From Ulva prolifera (Eukaryota; Chlorophyta; Ulvophyceae; Ulvales; Ulvaceae): a DNA stretch of 64,000 bases. Both the position numbers and the translations under genes were made by a program. Location of the stretch: contig CM041203.1 of NCBI GenBank assembly GCA_023078555.1, forward strand, positions 4,672,538 through 4,736,537, in the 5' to 3' direction. The notes beneath the pieces are model-generated. The model did not search any database and was not told the origin of the DNA. It saw only the letters and a list, made by a program, of their open reading frames with translations. Shown in pieces: positions 59,492-64,000 of the stretch. Numbering within the stretch: the first letter of the stretch is position 1; every line of letters begins with the position of its first letter.

Positions 59492-60750
59492 AAGTTTCGG
59501 TGGCACCCGCTTGTGTTACTTCTTGACTGCAAGGGCTAGTCGCTTAGAGGGCGAACGCTGCAGCCCGCTCCTCACCGCTCAAAATTCGTTGTTCTCGGGT
59601 GTTTATTGATCTGATTCACTCATTTTAACCAGATTAAACGCATGGGGTTACATTTCGACACGCCCGAGCCACCCCGGGATTCCAAGTTTGTTCGAGTGGC
59701 ATCCGGGGATGTGTGCCGGCGTCATCCCGCCCGACATCAAGACTCACCAGGTCGCGGCAGCGTGCATTTTGGTGGGCATATGGCGGCCACAAAGCTGCAA
59801 TAATGTTTGACTGGAGGGCTGGACATTTGCTCTCTCCTGCATGTCGCAGCCATGCTGCAGGCATGCTGGCGCGCCATTGCGGGTGGGTCACGTCGCCATT
59901 TCCCCGTGCTACCCATGAATACAAGTGACGACAGGTACGTCATGCACTGTCCACCAGATACGCTGAAGCCGTTCACATTGGGTAAGTCGTCCCTGACGCC
60001 ATCTCGTGGACTGGCGTTGACTGTATACATATGTAGTCATACTCTTCCACAGCATTCCTTCCACGTGTATAAATCGCACATAGATCTTTCAAGTTCGGTC
60101 AGCTGGCGGTGGGGCTTGCGCTCCGCTGCTGTCTCCCATTGCCACAGCAGTGCTTCATCCGTCGTTGCACAAACTCACTCTTGCACCTCGCGGACACTGT
60201 GTGACAGAAACAACAGGATAGTACATATCTAACACGCGGCAGAGTTCGAGCTGCTCATGATACATATCTCGTAAGACCATTCATGCATGCCTCTGTGCAG
60301 CCCTGCAGACGCACAACAGTGGCGACAGGACAGAGCCCTGCAGGGCGAAACAGATCTGGAGGTTCGCCTCGCACTTGCGAAGTGCACGCACTGTGCATCT
60401 AAAGAAACTCAACATGACGATGCAGCCTGCGTCATCTGGTCGCAGTTTCCAAGGCAATGTAGACCAAGATTCGAGAACATGTTCACAAGCGATTCAGGCA
60501 GCGATGGCATCACGAAAGGTGGCGCAGGGACATCGTTCAAACAGGTCCGGCACGCGTTGTAGCAGAGCTCGACAAGCGTGCCGATAAATTCACAACTCAG
60601 TATGCAAAAACGAGGCTTCCTGGCCTTCGGCAATAATTCAGTTCATCGCAGTGCTACGTGCGGGGTGGCAAGACGGTACATAGCGAAAGAGTCAAATTGG
60701 CCATAGACGGCAGTTAAGGACGTGCCTGCCGTGCACTGGAGTTATCTAGA
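59492..60750. other. Divergent intergenic region
   Basis: No gene is supported. It lies between the minus-strand ELMO gene and the plus-strand CTF18 gene, so it probably contains both promoters. No clear core promoter motif was seen. Confidence 0.4.
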
Positions 60751-63700
60751 ATGGAATTTGACATTGATGAAGATTTGATTGATGATGCCTGCGAGCTCCA
60801 GCTTGACAACCATGGCGGTGCTGAAGAGCTGTTCCCTGACGATCCGGAATTCGCATCGGAGCCTGGCACATTTCAACATGCAGTCGCACAGCAGTCAACA
60901 AAGGTGGCTGCTACTGCATCAATTGGTACATCTCAGCGAGGGTCCGTTGTGCATGCAACAAGAACGCCTCGTTGCCTCGATGCTGTGACACCAGCGCCCG
61001 GGACTGTGTCTCAAGTAAACACGGGGCAGGTATGATGTAGGCCCCGGCACACGCTCACTGCATAGTTTTGCTGTTCGGAATCTCACGTGTTGTACCTCTG
61101 GCTGCTGCAGAGCTACGGGCACACTCCCCATGCCATGGGTCTGGGGAGCACCCAAAATTCTGCACCGACGATCCAGACGATCGACCTAGCAGCTGAACTC
61201 ATGGCAATGACATCAGCTGGTGTTCCTGTCTGCTCCCAAGGACAGGTGTCTGAGGTTGGCCCCAAGCGCCTTAGAGATGAAATGGATGTTGCACACCAAC
61301 AGGATGTCAAGAAACCGCCAAGGAAGTTTCGACCTCTTCCTGCACATGATGCTGCACTCTTCGCTACGCCTGCTCACATTAAGGTTGAGGACTCGAAGCA
61401 GACGCGATTCATGGGGGCAGCACCAACCATGCAGGTGTGCGGCCTTCCCGGGAGCAGGCCAATGCTGCCACCGTCGTGATTATCGTGATCGATTGAAACA
61501 TTTGCGGACAGCTTTTTGAGAGATGACTCACCCTGAAATCTCCTAAATCACTGAGTGCTGAATATTAGGAGCTTTTTGCAGCCCAAGGAAAATCTTGTAT
61601 ATCATACTCTCCAGGCCGCCCGGTCCAATGGAACGCGTTGCATGCTAGTATCAGGAGGGAGTGCGACAGATACTGTGTACTGCCGGATGAGACCACTGCA
61701 CAAGCCACCAGCATGGTGGCAGCCTGCAGCACAGGCATCCACACGGGCAAATCTGCTTGGAGCTCCGATCCAGGACATCATCAACGTGCGTGGTCAAGCT
61801 CCGTATAGCGTCCCCCTTGCTTAGCGTGTGTGTCTATTCCTACCTGCTCTGCCTGACCCTGTCCCAGCGTTAGCGCACTACACAACATCATCAAGCAGAA
61901 TTTTTGCGTACGCTTGGGCGTCAGCCGGGGTGTATGGACACAGAGCATGTTCTTCTGCCATGCCGCCTGTGCACATGCGCACAGCTTTCCTGAGGTGTCC
62001 ATGTCCCTATTCATGTACCTCATCATACATACATGCAAAAAGCGTTGTTCCCAAAGGCGGCCACTCTTCCTTGGAGGTTACATGGTCAGGCTGCAGGAGA
62101 TTGAAGGTGAGCAGCTGGCGAGGACACATGCTCGGCTCGAGGCCCTCCGGGCTGAGCTCTACTCAGGAAGTAGCTCCGACGAAGACGCCAAGGGTACACA
62201 AGAGGAGGCTGCAGAGCCGCAGGAGCAGCAGCAGCTCTGGGTGGACACGCACGCCCCGCGGTCGTATCTGCAGCTTCTCTCCGCAGAGACCGCCAACGCC
62301 CATGTGCTGTCGTGGCTCAAGTCCTGGGATCCGGTCGTGTTTGGCCAGGCGAAGAAGGCAGAGCCGGCGCCTGGCCTGCTCGCAGGAAAACGTACGCCCG
62401 CTACCTTGTTCTCCAGGTGTTGCTGCTGCTGCTGCTGCTGTGGCAAGTGCCTGCTCGATTGCGCCGGAACCAGTGCAACTGTGCGGAGGTGCTGAGGTAG
62501 CACTGGCAATGTGCAGAATGGTGCTACGCCTGCCGCACCATAGCCAGGAGAGTTTTCCCCAGGCACCACCGGACATGCATGATTCGCGCCTGCATGCCTG
62601 CTGCATGCTTGTGGCAGCTCCATGATGTGTTCACTGCAACAGAGATCCCTAGCATGTCAAGACATGCTAGAGATCCATATTAAAGTGAACACATTGAAAC
62701 ATTGCCATCATGCCTTGGTCTGAACGGAGCGCTTTGTCTGGATACCGAGCTCTCCGGGATGAGCTTTGCATGGGTATACGATGTCTGTATGGGTAAAAAG
62801 GTTATACATTTGAGCACAACGTGTTGACACAGCTGAGCAGTACCAGGCACTGAAAGCCGAACCGTTACAATGGCTTGTGGCGGTCGATGCGCCACAAGGG
62901 GTAATAATTCGCAACAGCTTACTGGTGCCTACGTCTCATGGGCCTCCTGGTTCATCACGTGATGCACATGCACGTATTCACGTGGTTTTTGCATGCTGTG
63001 TGCTGTGCTAGAGCAAAGCAGCCTAGTACTCATCAGCCGTGTCCCTTGCGGGTACTTGGTAATTCCAGACGGCTGTGACGGCATGCCCGTGAACGGCACG
63101 TTTGTGACACGACGGTCTGAGCTCTTTGTGTGATGTGCAGTGGCAGCCGCAGCGGCTCCGGCGGACAAGCGGCCAGAGTGCAAAGGGATTCTCATCGCCG
63201 GGCCCCCTGGTGCGGGCCTCCAGGTGCAACTGCGCTACAATCCCAGCCTCAGATTCTGGCCTACCTCATCGTCTCTCTGCGTCTCTGCTCATGTCACGAT
63301 GCAGAGACATGTTCTGTGTGTTTTTGGCCGGCAACGGACACAATGGATGGTCGCAATCGTCACCTGTGTTGTAGCATGCACGTGCAGGTGTCGGCAAGAC
63401 GACGCTCGCGCACGTCGCGGCGCGGCACTGCGGCTACCGCGTTGTCGAGATCAACGCTTCCGACGAGCGCTCCCGCAGCGCCCTCCTCTCCGCCGCCGCC
63501 GCCGCCGTCCAGATGCAGCCCGTCCTGGGCGACCGCCGCCCAAACTGCCTCGTCATCGACGAGATCGACGGCGCCCTCGGCGGCGGAGCCGCCGCCGGCG
63601 GTGGCGGCGGCGCCGTCGCGGCGATCGCGGAGATCATCCGGACGGGCCGGGTGAGGGTGAAGGAGGGGGAGGGGGCTGGGAGTGGGAGGGCGGGGTCGGT

Positions 63701-64000
63701 GCCGCTGTCGCGGCCGGTGATCTGCATCTGCAATGATCTGTACACGCCGGCGCTGCGGCCACTGCGGGAGGTGGCGGAAGTGCTGGAGGTCGGGCCGCCG
63801 GAGGACCGCATGCTGCGGGCGCGGCTGCGGGAGGTGTGCAGGCGGGAGCGTGCAAACGTGCAGGAAGCCGTGCGTACCCTTTCCAAGGCACACAGCCATG
63901 GCAGCGCATTGCTGGTCTCTGGTGGCCACCGCTGTCGATGTGAGATTGCATGCATGCCGTGCTTGTTAGTTGTGCATATGCCCTGCGGTGTCTGTGATCG
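60751..64000 (+). CDS. CTF18: CTF18, large subunit of the alternative clamp loader (5' part)
   Basis: Exons 60751-61029, 61111-61434, 61582-61785, 62097-62391, 63141-63209 and 63388-63869 join in phase to 551 residues. The next exon lies beyond the right edge. The start codon opens MEFDIDEDLIDDACEL. The CTF18 signature LWVDTHAPRSYLQLLS precedes the AAA+ domain. Walker A reads GPPGVGKTT, split by an intron after GPPG. It continues VVEINASDERS, with Walker B in CLVIDEIDGA and sensor 1 in RPVICICNDLY. CTF18 with RFC2-5, DCC1 and CTF8 loads PCNA at forks and supports sister-chromatid cohesion. All ATPase motifs seen are intact. A Gly-rich insertion (GGGAAAGGGGG) after Walker B is longer than I recall in the family. 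ATG 60751 gives the expected acidic N-terminus. Confidence 0.92.
62625..62694. repeat. 70-bp foldback in a CTF18 intron
   Basis: The outer arms ATGTGTTCACT (62625-62635) and AGTGAACACAT (62684-62694) are exact inverted repeats. The inner arms CTAGCATGTC and GACATGCTAG (62649-62670) meet across two bases. The whole unit folds almost end to end and looks like a very small MITE or snapback sequence. Confidence 0.75.

Overview
This is a stretch of eukaryotic nuclear DNA. It holds spliced genes with GT-AG introns (donors mostly GTGCGT-like, acceptors mostly TGCAG), moderately high GC, long intergenic spaces, satellites and DNA transposons. The gene content points to a photosynthetic, flagellated alga of the green lineage, or one with a green-derived plastid. 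It includes a plant-type RUNKEL/ULK4 kinase-HEAT protein, a plastid EGY-type site-2 protease and an RP2-type TBCC-domain protein known from cilia. Species cannot be told from the sequence.

Layout: 1-5.5 kb has no gene I can support and is rich in palindromes, including a perfect 25-bp-stem hairpin. 5.5-9.7 kb has scattered coding potential, mostly minus strand, that I could not assemble. 12.1-16.7 kb (minus) is a six-exon gene for an unrecognised protein with a transit-peptide-like N-terminus; one of its introns carries a hAT-like insertion and another a 55-bp minisatellite. 19.1-28.2 kb (minus) is a complete 16-exon ULK4/RUNKEL gene (1,313 codons, reading phase kept across all 15 introns). 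28.65-31.93 kb is an inverted-repeat-bounded element with a 7-bp target duplication; it contains a 457-codon ORF built from 183-bp repeats. 33.1-34.0 kb is an unidentified ORF. 35.4-38.6 kb (plus) is the EGY-type protease. 41.2-43.4 kb (minus) is an RP2-like gene whose 5' exons are not resolved. 45.1-45.8 kb (minus) is a small gene for a protein starting MGC (predicted lipid-anchored). 47.8-49.35 kb is a DNA element with perfect 103-bp terminal inverted repeats and an 8-bp target duplication. 51.1-54.4 kb (minus) is a CCX/NCLX-type cation/Ca2+ exchanger. 55.4-59.1 kb (minus) is an ELMO-domain protein with a long low-complexity N-terminal part. 60.75 kb to the right edge (plus) is the 5' part of CTF18, the large subunit of the alternative clamp loader.

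The genes do not form a pathway; this is ordinary eukaryotic neighbourhood structure. The most unusual content is the mobile/repetitive DNA (four or more terminal-inverted-repeat families), GC-AG introns with C-runs next to 5' splice sites, and loss of the DFG aspartate in the otherwise plant-like ULK4 kinase domain. Exon boundaries were set by hand from splice motifs, phase and recalled family similarity; no alignment or transcript data were available.
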